Of a stretch of DNA of 64,000 nt, positions 23,471 to 36,300 are shown in pieces. The position numbers and the translations under genes were made by a program. The notes under the pieces were generated by a model that saw only the letters and a list, made by a program, of their open reading frames with translations, was not told where the DNA came from and did not search any database. Positions within the stretch are counted from its first letter, which is position 1, and the number at the start of each line of letters is the position of its first letter. This DNA is from Paramecium pentaurelia (Eukaryota; Ciliophora; Oligohymenophorea; Peniculida; Parameciidae): the NCBI GenBank assembly GCA_905183005.1, contig CAJJDO010000074.1:62001-126000 (forward strand), given 5' to 3'.

Positions 23471-24056
23471 TCACTTCTTCTTTCCTTTTTTACCTCCAGC
23501 AGCTTTATCGCCAGCACCACCAGCTGGAGCAGCAGCGGCAGCTTGAGCAGCTTTGGCAGCTTATTATTTTTTGATTGCTTCTAAGTTGGCTTTAATCTTA
23601 AAAAATAGTTATTATTATTACTGTAGCTTCATCCATTCTGAAAGTTTAGTGGCAAGTTCCACAATAATGTCTGTCAAAATGTTTGGCCATGTAAACACCT
23701 TATGGACATTAAGGACATTATTTGTGAGATCTTTAGACAACACCCTTATTATCAACATTGTATAATTTAAGGGTAGCCAACTTAATTTTTCGGTGTCTGT
23801 GCTTCTTCTTTTTGGGCTTGGCAAAATTCTTCTTCTTTTTCTTCTTTTTCTTACCTCCTTCTGCATCTACTGTGACATAATAGATTCTTTCTCCTGCCAA
23901 AATTGAGGATGCATTGACTAATTCTCCAGATTAAACCAATTGAACTTGACATGCTAATTCAGAGTTCAAAACATTCATTAATTCAGCTGCAGTACTCTAG
24001 TCTGCTAAGTTGTATGTTTTCACCTCTCCATTAAGGTGACCCACCTAGATGATCAT
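23471..24056 (-). CDS. Ubiquitin-like/ribosomal protein eS31 (RPS27A) fusion
   Basis: 186 residues, one 25-nt intron. The C-terminal half is clear eS31: KKKKHRHRKIKLATLKLYNV, then two Cys pairs CPQC and CGTC around MAKHFDRHY. The N-terminal 67 residues take the place of ubiquitin but are strongly divergent and shorter, though they still end in GG before the Lys run (DAEGGKKKKKKK). That suggests normal processing by a deubiquitinase. An extra C-terminal exon adds an Ala/Gly/Lys-rich tail (AAAAAPAGGAGDKAAGG). Part of the 40S subunit head. Confidence 0.93.
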
Positions 24057-24098
24057 TATACTTTTTAAAAAAAAAGATTTAATTTATATCTCAAATTT

Positions 24099-25673
24099 TC
24101 ATAACTATGCTATATATTAATTCAACTCATCTTCTAATTCTTTTGAATATTTGTTTCCCATATATTTTATATTAACATATATGTTACTCATTACAATTGC
24201 TCTATCTGCATTCTTCTTATATACTATTTCATATATTCTCTTTCTATCCTAATATTATTCCTTAAGTTCATGTTTTTATCTCTATAACATTAATTTATAA
24301 ATATTATTATTCAAAATCCAGCTCTCTAAATTTATCTAGTCCTTGTTCTCATATCTTTCAGTCTTTATTCATGATATTCAAAGTTTGTTTTGACTTCTTC
24401 TTTATTATCAGAATTAGGTTTTGTAATCACCTTTACTAATCGAGTGAGCATATCAGGATCTCTCTATCTTTAAAAATAAATAAATTAATTTACTCATTCT
24501 ATTCAATCTTTTTAAGATCATGTTCTTGTTACTCAAGTAATCTTATTATTTTTTAATAAATACAATCTTTAAATTTTAGCCTCTTTTAATGTCTACATAC
24601 GAAAATCCAAAATATCCTATGAAAATACTCCAAACTTTTCCCATGCTTAAGATTTTAATAAATTTAATACTCTTTCCCATACTTTCATAACGTTTAAATG
24701 CCACTTAAGCTCTTTCTTTCAATTGACTTTTTATTTCTTCCCTTTAAGCAGCTGCCTTATGATAAGACTCTGTTCTTCTTGGCTTCTTGAATTTCTTGTT
24801 TTATGCTTCTTCTCCTTTAAGCCATGTCTTATAGAGATATGATTTAGATATGCGTTTTGCTTCACCTTCAAACATTGCATTAGAAGGGGACTCTCGAGAT
24901 TATTAAAGACCAAATCTATGTAATTCTGATTAATTATTATACTATTTAATTGTTTTATTTGATTTTGTTAATATTTTGCTGTCCATTTATTTTTTTGAAT
25001 CAATTTCAGATGATTACTCCATATTTTTATACATAGGTATCTATTTCTCAATAAATCTAGACTTGAAACCCCTAAATAATTTAAAAATATAAAAACTCTC
25101 TAGGTTTATGCATTGTTCTTGTTTATGTTTATATTAATTCATCTTCATCTTCTCTTTAAATCAACTTAGCAAAGTCTTCTTAACTGAAAATTGGTTATTT
25201 TGTCACATCAGTCTTCCTAAATTGTCCCCATAAATAAATTACTGGATTTTCTGTTTCATCGTTGTATAGTCCTAACCAAAGTTTGCTGCATGTCTATATT
25301 CAATTATGTACGCGACTGCACTTCCTTTTTAATTTATTTGCACATCCTCTCTTATTATCGTATCAATAATCCAATATTTCCAAGCATGTCTTTTTAATTA
25401 TCTTGGTCCTCATGCTTTTTTTGTTAAACAATTAATCCAGATTAATTTTTTTTCTCTACAATAAAATATAAGGATCATACTTTTCTATTACAATTATTTT
25501 CTCATTTCCATTTCTTGTTTTATTATGTCTTTTCCTTTTTTTGTTCTATAATTTTTGAATTCTCCTTTCAATTCCTCAAAACTCTCATTCAATAAATCAT
25601 CAGGATTGATATATTTCTCATAATCTGTCTATGGAATATTTTGATCAAATGCAAATGATTTATAGATCTTCAT
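24099..25673 (-). CDS. Charged coiled-coil protein, possibly CFAP91/MAATS1-like
   Basis: 463 residues using seven introns (25, 28, 25, 25, 22, 26, 32 nt), which give one open frame. Highlights: KLWLGLYNDETENPVIYLWGQ near residue 115, AMFEGEAKRISKSYLYKTWL, KEAKIQRLLLEQQEHDL, and a C-terminal INLESWILNNNIYKL. The MFEGEAKR block and the C-terminal SWILN helix resemble CFAP91 (MFEGKEKRLEL, EDIILNTE), a radial-spoke base protein, but the middle does not. Treat the name as a suggestion. It lies 42 bp upstream of eS31 on the same strand. Confidence 0.6.
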
Positions 25674-25766
25674 AATAAAATTAATATTATAATAATTAAT
25701 CAAAAACATCAGAACTAATTGTACATAAGTGTAATTTATCTATATAACTATATTACTTATTTAAGA

Positions 25767-27075
25767 ATGTCGAAAAAAATAAAATATTTGGAAAGAACTT
25801 AAAGAGACTTAGTACATTCTAAGTTTATTATTGATTAAAGATACACTTAAACTCTTAAACCTTAAATATCAGATTGGTTTAAAAAGATGAAACCCCTTCC
25901 AGGACTTTCAAGAATATTTTAAGATTACAATAAACGCTACTTTACTCTAAATCTCCTTGAAATAACACTCTATTATTCCAATAAAGAACGTTACTCTCTT
26001 AATGATATCACATATATCCCATTTGAAGTATTATAGCTATTCATTTTAGGAAGTACAGTCTGTCTCTGATAAACCACATTATGCTCTATCTAATTAAGGA
26101 GTTGAGTGGAAAGAAGCCTTTGGATTTACAATTTATTTGACCGATAAATATATTGTATTGGTGGCATAATCAAATGAAATTTACATGTTATGGCTTAACT
26201 ATTTAGAAGCAATTAGATTTAGATCAAATGGAAAAAGTATATTATAAAGACAACGAACCCCTTATTATTCTAATTTATTTGCCATCAATCTCCCTGACTT
26301 AAAAAACACCTAATTCTAATCACAAGAATTGAAATTGAAAAAAGAGTAATCCAATCCTGAATCTAAAGATCTAGATAAACCTATTTATTAAACAAAAGAT
26401 GATAAACAATTAGCATAAACACCTGATAATGAAGACATTATTAATCATTAAGAAATAGATCAAAAAGGTTCTAGTTTATAATTAGAGTAATTCAAAAATT
26501 AAGATAATTGCATATATTCTTAAAATATAATTTAAGACTATAACATAATAGAAATAAAAGAAAAATAATCTTCTTTAGATTAGTAAAATGAAGGAAAAAA
26601 TAAACCTATCATTTAGAAAGAAATAGAATTAAAAGCAGTAAATATGGATTTTTTAGAATAAGAAACCAGTTAAATTACAATCATAGGTCATCAAAATGAA
26701 TAAATAATTTTATTAAATAAATAAGATTAGCTTATTTCAAAAGATGATGAAGAAAAACTTAGTTATTTACCATAACCTAGAAGATTAGATAAAATAAAGA
26801 AGAAACAAAGTTTAAATAATCATTAATAACCAATTAAAATTACATAAAAAAAAACTATTACAAATATATGGGGAACTTATGATAATGATATTATTGAAGG
26901 AACAAATAATAATGGAAATATTAAAAAAATTGATTAAGCACCTAAATAAATCTAAAGTTTATTTCTCAATATACAAGAATCACATGATTAAATCGAAGAT
27001 AACTAAGTTGATTAACCTGAATTATTAGTTAAATTTGACGAATTAGATTCATCAAGATGGACAGAATAATAATGA
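25767..27075 (+). CDS. PH-domain protein with long disordered tail
   Basis: 428 residues, one 22-nt intron. Residues about 20-140 look like a PH fold: KRYFTLNLLEITLYYSNKE at the start and MLWLNYLEAIRF as the C-terminal helix with its Trp. The remaining 280 residues are Gln/Asn/Lys/Glu-rich and disordered. PH domains bind phosphoinositides or proteins at membranes; specificity cannot be read. Divergent from the preceding gene with 93 bp between starts. Confidence 0.7.
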
Positions 27076-27553
27076 AATTCATTTTATATTTTATGATTAA
27101 TTTTAAATCCTTTCTATGATATGATATGATTATTAATAATTATCTAATATATATACTAATGCAGTTATGTCAAATGATATATATAAACATATTCTTTATT
27201 AAATAACAATCATATTTTATAAAGATTAATATTAAATTATTAAAAATGATAATAGATGTATGGAATATATTTAAACAATTAAAAAATTTTAAAAGTAAAG
27301 TTAACAATTTTCTATATTAAATTTTAATGTAATTATATCTCTTTTGAATAAGGGAATGTTACTTATAAAATTTAATTATCAATCTAGTTCTTTTTATACA
27401 TAATAATAAATTATCCAATTTTATAATATTTAATTATTAGATTGTCATCAAGTCTTAACCAACTATTTAAAAAGGTATATTTTTTTTACTCAAATAAATT
27501 ATCATATTTTAGAATATATATATAAATAATCATCAAAAAATTAATTAAAGAAA
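27076..27553. other. Tandem intergenic region
   Basis: 478 bp AT-rich spacer between two plus-strand genes; presumably the promoter of the peptidase gene. No gene seen. Confidence 0.45.
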
Positions 27554-28168
27554 ATGGATAATAACTAAAAATTACAAATAACAATAAGTGCATTTGGTAA
27601 ATTTGGGAATGTAATCACAAATCCTACAAGTGTTATTGTGTCAGAATTTACAGAACAATTTAAAAAAAAATATAATATAATTCATTCAGAAGTATTAGAG
27701 GTTTCTACAGTGGCTTGTTAAGAATATTTGAATAAATTACCTAATCATACTTTAAATATTCATTTTGGAGTTTATGATGGATCTTAAGAATTTAACATAG
27801 AATAATGTGGTTATAATTTAAAAGATTTTGGAATACCTGATATGAAAGGATATCTTGCTCATAATGAATGCATTGAAAAAGATTGTAAAAAAGATCTTTG
27901 TAGACAAACTAAAATAAATACTGAATTATTAGTGTAGAAATTATAAGAAAATTTTCCTGTTGAAGAATCTACAGATCCAGGAAGATATATTTGTAATTTC
28001 ATTTATTATTGTTCTTTATTAAAAAGTCTTGGTTGCCCATAATCAGCATGTTTATTTGTTCATTTTCCAGCATTCCGTACAATAGCATAAGAGAAATAGG
28101 TTGATTTTGTTGAAAATCTATTAATAACAATTCATGAGATGCATTAGAGTGGTCATTTGTATAAATGA
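27554..28168 (+). CDS. Pyroglutamyl-peptidase I (family C15)
   Basis: 204 residues, one exon. SAFGKFGNVITNPTS matches the family start (GFGPFG...NPS). DPGRYICNFIYY holds the catalytic Cys in the usual DAGRYLCNY context, and LFVHFP holds the catalytic His. The acidic partner probably lies in VLEVSTVACQEYL. The enzyme removes N-terminal pyroglutamate from peptides in the cytosol. Length is typical for C15. The stop is only 12 bp before the next start codon. Confidence 0.92.
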
Positions 28169-28180
28169 TTAAATAAAATT

Positions 28181-29083
28181 ATGCAAAATATTAAATAAAG
28201 AAAACCTTATTTATAAGTTCATTTTCAACCTCTAACAGAGCGAATTGAGAGAAAGAAATAGACATTAATGAAGAATGTGTTAGTGAGAAATGTTCATGCT
28301 TAAAGAATTAAACGAAGCTTTAGTTTGCCACATAATTAAAGATTCTTGTATAGATTTGAAACTTTACCAAAAAACCTATGTCCATCTCGAAAAGGAACAG
28401 GTGAAGAACTTCAAATAAGACAATAATCTCCATAAAAAAGAGACTCATTGGTAACCAATCTTAAATTATCTTAAAAAAATATTGAAATGAAAGAAAGATA
28501 GTAAAGAAAGAGTTGTGATTGTTCATTATGTGGAAAAGAAACTAATTTTCAAAGAGATTCAATGAAAGATGGAGTTTTTATAATTTAATAAATAAAAGAA
28601 TAAGAAGCTTTATCAAATAAATTTTAGAGAACATAAAAGAAATAATATGAAAAGTTATATCCATAATATTTAAATATGAAGAGTATATAAATAGAAGAGA
28701 GTGGTGATCCTAATAATGATTTTATTATAAATTCGTTTGAGCATCTAGAAGATGTTCCTACATAAACATGTCCAAATAAGATTAAAAGTAAGTCTAGCTT
28801 TTTCGACTTCTTTTTAATTAAATAACAATAGATTGTAGTTGATTAAAGGAGAAAATTTTCCAATCATCGAAAAAATTTTGATAAATTTCGTTCGATTCCC
28901 TTTCTCCCTAATGATTTTTAGAAAGTATTAACTCCTAGAACACCAGCCACAATGACTACAACTTTAGTTCCATCTCCAAGGAAATTAAAAGCTAATGTAT
29001 AGATGTATCTAAAACCAATCAATAAACCCTAGAAATAACATAATAGATTGTTAACTCTTCCAGAGTTTAGATAATTTATATGA
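28181..29083 (+). CDS. Unknown basic protein
   Basis: 300 residues, one exon, beginning 12 bp after the peptidase stop. It is rich in Lys, Arg, Gln and Ser, with one CDCSLCGKE element that could bind metal only weakly. Ser-Pro and Thr-Pro sites occur near the C-terminus (LTPRTPATM, VPSPRK). No domain recognised. The spacing suggests a shared or overlapping terminator/promoter with its neighbour. Confidence 0.62.
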
Positions 29084-29175
29084 ATTAATTTTTGATGATA
29101 TTTTTATAATTATAGTTTACACTTAAAGATTTGATTCAAAATCAATATTAAATATTGATTAAATTTATAAAAAAT

Positions 29176-30243
29176 ATGAGTAGCTAGAGAGGAAACTCAA
29201 AGTATTTTTTTTTAGTTTTTATAAAGATCACCATCTATCAATAAGTCAATTAGGAAGCAGAACAAAGACTCTGATTCTAGTTCATCAGAGAAAAGGTATG
29301 GGAAATTTTGGAAACCTAATGAGGACACCTTGCTTTTAGAATTGCATAGAAAATATAATGGAAATTGGCGGTAGATTTCTGAAGAAATTCCTGGAAGAAA
29401 TTTAAGTTAATGTCAATAGAGATGGAAGAGAATAAATCCAAATAAGGTAGTTTGTATGGTTATAGATTTTTAGACAAAATTGCGTAAATAATGGACAGAT
29501 GAAGAGGACAAAAAAGTATTTGAACTTGTTTAAGAATATGGTCGAAATTGGAAGGTAATTGAAGGGTTCATGGAAGGACGTTCAAGTAAATAAATAAGAG
29601 AGAGATTTTTAAATAATTTAGACCCAGAGATTAATCGATCAAAATTCACAGCACAAGAGGATAAAATAATATTAGAATAATATAGAATTTATGGACCAAA
29701 ATGGAGTGAAATTGCAAAGATGTTAGATAGAAGACCAGTAAGAAGTGATTAAAATAAAAATAGGAAAATTAAGTGAAGAATAGATTTTATTCATACATAA
29801 AGAGAGTTAGTATGTTAGAAGAGAAATCAGATGATGAAGATAATGATGGAGAATCATCTATATCTGAATAACCTCATATTCCTCCTCCAATATAAATTTA
29901 TTAACCATTAGAGACTATATAATCAATAAAGGAGGAACATGATAATACAAAAAACGATTCTTTAAAAAATGAATCATTTATTAATGTTTAGAATCGTACA
30001 CCTTCAAATAGAATTCAACCATCTATAAATTTAATATAAGGTTTGGATTCATTCGATTCAAAATAATTTGATGGGATTCATTCATAAGATATATCACCTT
30101 TTCATTAAAGAAGAATTTTGAATGAATATAGTCCAATAAATTTTGAATATGCAAATCATCATCCTACTTTCGATAATATTTAAGAGGATGTGAAAGAATT
30201 AAGAAGTTAAATAGAATGTATAAGTTTAGAAAAAATTAATTGA
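29176..30243 (+). CDS. R1R2R3-type Myb DNA-binding protein
   Basis: 329 residues, three introns (25, 27, 26 nt). Three Myb repeats are visible. R1: KFWKPNEDTLLLELHRKY and NWRQISEEI. R2: RKQWTDEEDKKVFELVQEYG, then NWKVIEGFMEGRSSKQ. R3: SKFTAQEDKIILEQYRIYG, then KWSEIAKML and the recognition helix ENQVKNRFYSYIKR. The C-terminal 150 residues are acidic then Ser/Asn-rich, as in activation regions. Likely a nuclear transcription factor of the c-Myb/3R-Myb group, which in many eukaryotes controls cell-cycle genes. Confidence 0.93.
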
Positions 30244-30346
30244 GAATTTAATTATTTATTTATTTATAATAATTTAAATACCCTATATAAAAATAAATCA
30301 TAAATCCATCAGATTTTTTAATTTTAATTTCATAATTAACATAAAA

Positions 30347-33300
30347 ATGAAAACTCGTGGATAAAAGACAGAACCCAATTATGCATATCAATTTAAAAAG
30401 GATTAGATTCTAGGATAAAGTGAGAAAGGAAAACCAGTCTTCTATAAAGTTGTGGAAGATCTAAAAACTAATGATCATAAATAATAATTAAAAGTAATAA
30501 GACTAGAGTAGCAGGAGAAATAAAAGGATGGTAAAATAGTTTACAAAGAATCATAAGAAGCATTATTATCAGTTAAGGAAAGAACGTAAAAAAAGATATT
30601 AATTTTTAGTAAAATTGTGGAAGATGTTGAAGTAAAATCCACAAAACCAAATCCAAGAAGTAAATCTACAGTGACTTCATTTGTATTCCCATAAGATACA
30701 TTATAAGAGATAACAAAGAGCGCTAAACAAGTTCCCGCCAATGCTAAGTAGTAAAAGAAATAAGTGAGTTCTGAAAGTGAAAGTGAAGTAGATGAACAAC
30801 CTCAAAAGTATACAATAAAGAAGGGAACAAAATAGGCTGTCAAAACATAGAATCAAAAAAAAGAAGTTAAATTAAATATTAAAAAAAAAGTTGAATCAGA
30901 TGATAGTGTTGAAGAAGAAGAATCTTAGGAATAGGAATTACCTAAAAAATAAACAACAAAAAAGAAACAAACTCAATAAGTTGTTAAGAGTAATCAAAAA
31001 GGTGGTAAATAGGTAAGATTGGAAGAAAGTGAGGAGAGTTCTGAAGAATAAAATGTATAAGAATAAAAAAAGAAAAGAGTTACTAGATAAAATCCATCTT
31101 CTAAAAAAGATGAACCTCAACCACTTCCAGTTTAAAAAAAATAAGTTAAGAGAGGTAGAGCTTAAAAAAAGTAGGATTCTGAAGATGATGAAGATGCTTA
31201 AGATAATGAAGATAATTAAGTTCAATCTCATTCAGTTGATGAAAAGAAAAAGAAAGGTAAAGCAACTGATAAGAAATCTAAATCTTAACCTGCTCCACCA
31301 AAAAAATTTATGAGAGGTAAAGCTAATCCAAATTACAGAGAAATAAGGTAAACTAGTGAACAATTTGAAGGAACATCTTCAAAATTTAAAGATTATTCTA
31401 GTATGATGATGAATAATAAGGAGTTGATTAGAGCTGCTTAAACAGGAAATACTAAACTATTAGAAGATATTTTTGCTCATTCATAAAAAATTAGTAATCT
31501 TTTTTAAAGATGGGCTCCTGAAAATGATGTTAATGCTATTGAAATCATATTTAAAAGGTAAGATAAAGCTATGTTACTTTAATTTATAAAAGCAATTAAT
31601 AAAGTAAAATTAGGTACTACACCTAGTTGTTCACTTAAAGAAATCTAAACAGGATATAATGATTAATATGCTTATGGTGCTAGAACTAGAAAGGTTGCTT
31701 TAGGTAGAGGAGGAAGAGAAGGAAATAATGCTTTTGTTTATGATTTGGATTAGTAAGATACTTTGACTGAATAATAAATTGAAAGATTGATGAAAATTGA
31801 AAGTGATCCAGAATTCTTTGGTTTAATGATGGCCTAATTAGGAGATGAATAACAATATTATAGTTAGATTGCTTTTGCAGTTAGAAGTGGAAATTGGAAG
31901 ACAGCTGGTTATTTGGTTCAAATAGCAATGGATAAAGGACATATGTATGGATTTAATTAAGTTCATGTTGATGTTTTGAATTATACAAGTGCAAGTCGTA
32001 TAGGAAATATAAAGAAACCTTCAGCTACAAAGAAATCAGGAGGTAGTTATTTAATTACTCCAATTCATTGTGCTGCTATAAACCCAAATCATTCATGTCT
32101 CTAAAAATTATTAGATATTTCATAAGAATATAATATTTTGGATGAAATTCATAGAAAGCCTGTTCATTATGCTGCTGTATCATAGACCTCAGCTTGCTTA
32201 AAATATTTAATGGATAATAGTATAGATGTTAGAGAAGGTGATAGAAATAAGAATACTCCATTGATTTTGGCAGCATAATTTGGTCGTACACATAATGTCT
32301 AGATTTTGGCTTCTAATAATATAGATGGAAAAAATAGAGAAGGAAATGCAGCTATACATGTTGCATGCTAAGGAGGACATTTGGAGACAGTAAAAGTTCT
32401 TCTAAAATAAGGATCTAAAATTAATTTAACAGGATAAAATAGAATGACTCCATTAAATATAGCTTGTGCATATGGTCATTATGAATTAGCAAAGTATTTA
32501 ATAGAATAAGGAGCAAAAGTATTGGCAAAAGATAAATATGGAAGATCTTCTTGTGTTCTTGCTGCTCGTAATGGAAATGTAAAGATTTTATCTTTATTAC
32601 TTTACCATGGAGCTGAATATGATTAACCAGACAGCTCTAAAAATACTCCTTTACATTATGCAGCTGCTTATGGTTTTCCAGAATGTATAGAAGAATTAAT
32701 GAAAGCAGGTGCTGATTAAAATTTACCTAATTCTTGGAAATTGACACCCTTATCTGTAGCATTATAGAAAAATCATTTGGGAGTTGTTAAAAAATTGTTA
32801 AGTTATCCAACTACAGATGTAAATTGTAAAGATGATGAAGGTAGAACATTAATTTCTTCAAGTTTAAGTAAATTTACAGTAGATGCATTTGAATATATGA
32901 AATATTTGATTTTAGAGAAAAATGCTGATGTTAAGATTTCAGATTTATAAGATAAGACTCCATTACATTATGCTGTATTATTATCAAGAAAGGATGCAAA
33001 ATAATATTATAAAAAATGGAATGATATGAGTAAAACAGAAAGAAGAGATATCAAAAATAAATATGAGAAACTAGTTCATGAGATGATTGAATTATTAATT
33101 AATGCAGGATCAGATGTTAATATTTAAGATAGTAATGGATAAACTCCATTCATTTAATCATTAATGAGTTAGAATTTCAAAGTATCTGAATTATTAATGA
33201 AATTAACTACACCTACTGTTAATTATGTTGACAAAAAAGATAGAAATATTTTGCATAAGCTTATTGAATGTAGATTATTTTTAAATGTGAAAGGATTTTC

Positions 33301-36300
33301 TATATTAGAAAATATCATTAAGTCTATAGATCCATCTTATGTTAATTAATATGATGAAAATGGATGGAATCCATTACTTTATTTATTTTCTGAATATACA
33401 AGTACAGCAGAAGAACAATATAATGAAATTTACAATAAAAAAGTGTCAACATTATAATAGAAATTATTTGAAGAGAAACTAAAATAATTGTTAGAAGAAG
33501 AAGAAAGAATTAATCAAGAAAAAAAACTTAAAAATAATGAATAAAATGAAGAAAATTAAAAGAAGAACAAAAAATAAAATGATGAAGATAATGAAGATGA
33601 AGATGAAGAAGGAGATGAAGATGAAGATGAAGATGAAGAAGGAGATGAAAATGAAAATGATGAAAATGATGAAGTTGAAGTTGAAGATCATGGAAGCGAT
33701 GATGAAGATGAAGATAATGAAGAAAATGAAGATGAAGATGATGATGAAGAACATTCTGGAGATTATGAAGATGAAGATGAAGACAATCATCATTATCATA
33801 AAACAAAAAAAGTTAGTAGAGGATTACTTGGATCAACAAATGTATTTTCTAAACCTTAAGCAAATGCTGTAATAACTAAGGATTAACACCACACAAAAAC
33901 ATTCTATCATAAAAATAAACCAGTTATCGTCTTTTTAAAGTAAGATTAAGTTGATATATTGGCCAATGAATCTAAACAAGAATGTTGGGCTCTTTAAGAA
34001 ACTGTAATTAAATTATATTAATTACTGATAAATTTAGGAGCAGATACTAATTCATCAATTATAAAGAGAAAGTAATATAGAGAATAAAAAGATGGTGAAT
34101 AAGAAGAAGTAGAGCATCCTTATATTAATGAAGGAGGTTATACTATAGCTCATTTTATTTTCAAACAATATCATAGTGTTTCATTTCTTTAAGAAATAAA
34201 TAAAATCAAAGCTATATCTTTAACTGAAGTTGCCTAATAAAATATTTATCCAATTCATCTTTTTGCAAATTCATGTAATATGAATTAGATTTGTGGTAGA
34301 GAAAATGAAACAAGTTAAACATTTTTAGAGTATGTAATTAATTAAATTAATGTCAATGTAAAAGATAACTTATTAAATACTCCAACTAGTATAATAGCTT
34401 GTAGATACAATTTTACTTTAGATGGAATTTTAGATAATCTAATTTCAAATGGAGGTAGTGTTAATAATTTAAATGAAGATGATGTAGTACCATTATAAAA
34501 TTGGGTTAAGGAAAATAATGTTAAAGTTGTTGGAATATTTTTAACCAAATTCAAAGCTGATCCTAATTTCCCTGATAGCTCAAAAAGAACTGCTCTACAT
34601 CATGCTATTAATTCTTCTAATTCTTAAGCAGATGCCAGTTTTGAAATGGAACATTTGTTAATCAAGAATGGAGCAAACACTAATGCTGTAGATATTTACA
34701 AGAGAACTCCACTATTCTATGCATTTACAAAGATGACTTATGATAATGATTTTAGAGAGATTGATCCATTTGAAACAGTATCATCTGTTTTAGCAAACAA
34801 ACATTGTGAAGTTGATAGTGTAGATATACATTAAAGATCTCCACTTCATTATGCTGCCATGAGAGGAAGTGTAATATCAGGAAGATACATGATTAAAATG
34901 AAAGCTCCTATTGATGTACCTGATAAATATGGCAATACTCCACTGGCTTTGGCATTCTTATGTGGTCACTCTAATTTCTGTACAATGCTTATAGATAATA
35001 AAGCAGATGTAAATAGATATGCAACTGTCGTTGATTATTAAAAGATTAGATAGGAGGAAAGGAAAAATAGAATGGAGAGAATTGAAAGAGGAGAGGCAAT
35101 AGAATAGGAAGAGGAATTTGAGACTGATGAAGAGGCAGATTCAGAAAATGAGGATGTAGATAATGGACTTTATGGAGGTGCTAGAACCAAATAGACTGCA
35201 AGAATGTGTTATGGAGGAAAGGCACCAAGAAAAGCATTAGCCAGTACAAGTTCATATTTAGGAAATTAATAAAATAAATAAAGAAAAAGAGGTAAAATTT
35301 ATTTATTGCAATCAACTAAATTCCCAGCAGGAACATATTCTTATTTTAAATTAGCTATAAAATAGGGTTGGTAAGGAGTAGCATATTTATTAATATCAGA
35401 TGGTTATGATTTACAAAGAGCTATTGAAGATGCTATAATGGAAGAGCAATTTAAATTAGTTCGTACTTTATTGATGAAAGTTAAAGATGATGAAGTTGTA
35501 TAGAAATAAAATTAAAATAAATAAAATCTTTTCCATATTTTTTCAATAAAGGGTAGAAAATGTACAGATGATATTGCATTAATGATTGCTGAAGAATTAG
35601 CAGATAGACAAGTTGATAAAAATGCAAAAGATGATTAGAATAATACTCCATTACATTATGCTGCACAAAATGACTTTTTAGGAATGATTTAATATTTATT
35701 GTAATCTAATAGTGATCCAAATAATTACAATAATAATTAGAATACTCCTTTTTCAATTAGATTATAAGAAAAATACAAAGCTTTGGTTTCTGCTATAGAA
35801 TTATAATTATGGAAAGAGAAAAATACTAATTTAAATGTAAAATTTAAGATTAAAGACAAAAATTAATTAATAACACCAATTTTGTTCTTGATTTAAGAAT
35901 ATCATTTAGAAGATGAGATAATATTAAATAAATTTACTGAAGCTGGATGTGATATTAATGAAAAGACTGAATCAGGAGAAACATCTTTAATGTTAGCTAT
36001 TAGAATAAATTCAATGAAATTGGTCAATTTTATATTGAATCATCCTAAGTTTAATAAAGCTCTTCATTCTTAAGATTCATAGAATAGAACACCTATTCAT
36101 TATGTAGTATAGCCTCTTGAATTTGGATCATATGAAAATATTGAGATGTTAGAATTATTGTCAAAATAATTTGATATTAATTAACCTGATAATTTTGGTA
36201 AAACACCTTTAGATTATGCTAATGATCAAGATTCAGGAACAATGGCAGAAGCTCTTAAGAAATTGAATGCTAAAGAAGGCAAGAAATAAAAGTAACCTAG

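Noticed and set aside
25300..25365. Two in-frame TGA codons in the charged coiled-coil gene, taken first as stop-codon recoding
   Set aside because: They came from joining the first intron in the wrong phase. With the right phase and a 28-nt intron the frame is open with no TGA and the total is a multiple of three.
33491..33806. Minus-strand open frames rich in Ile/Phe or His/Leu
   Set aside because: They are the complement of the Asp/Glu-coding repeat of the PARP gene.
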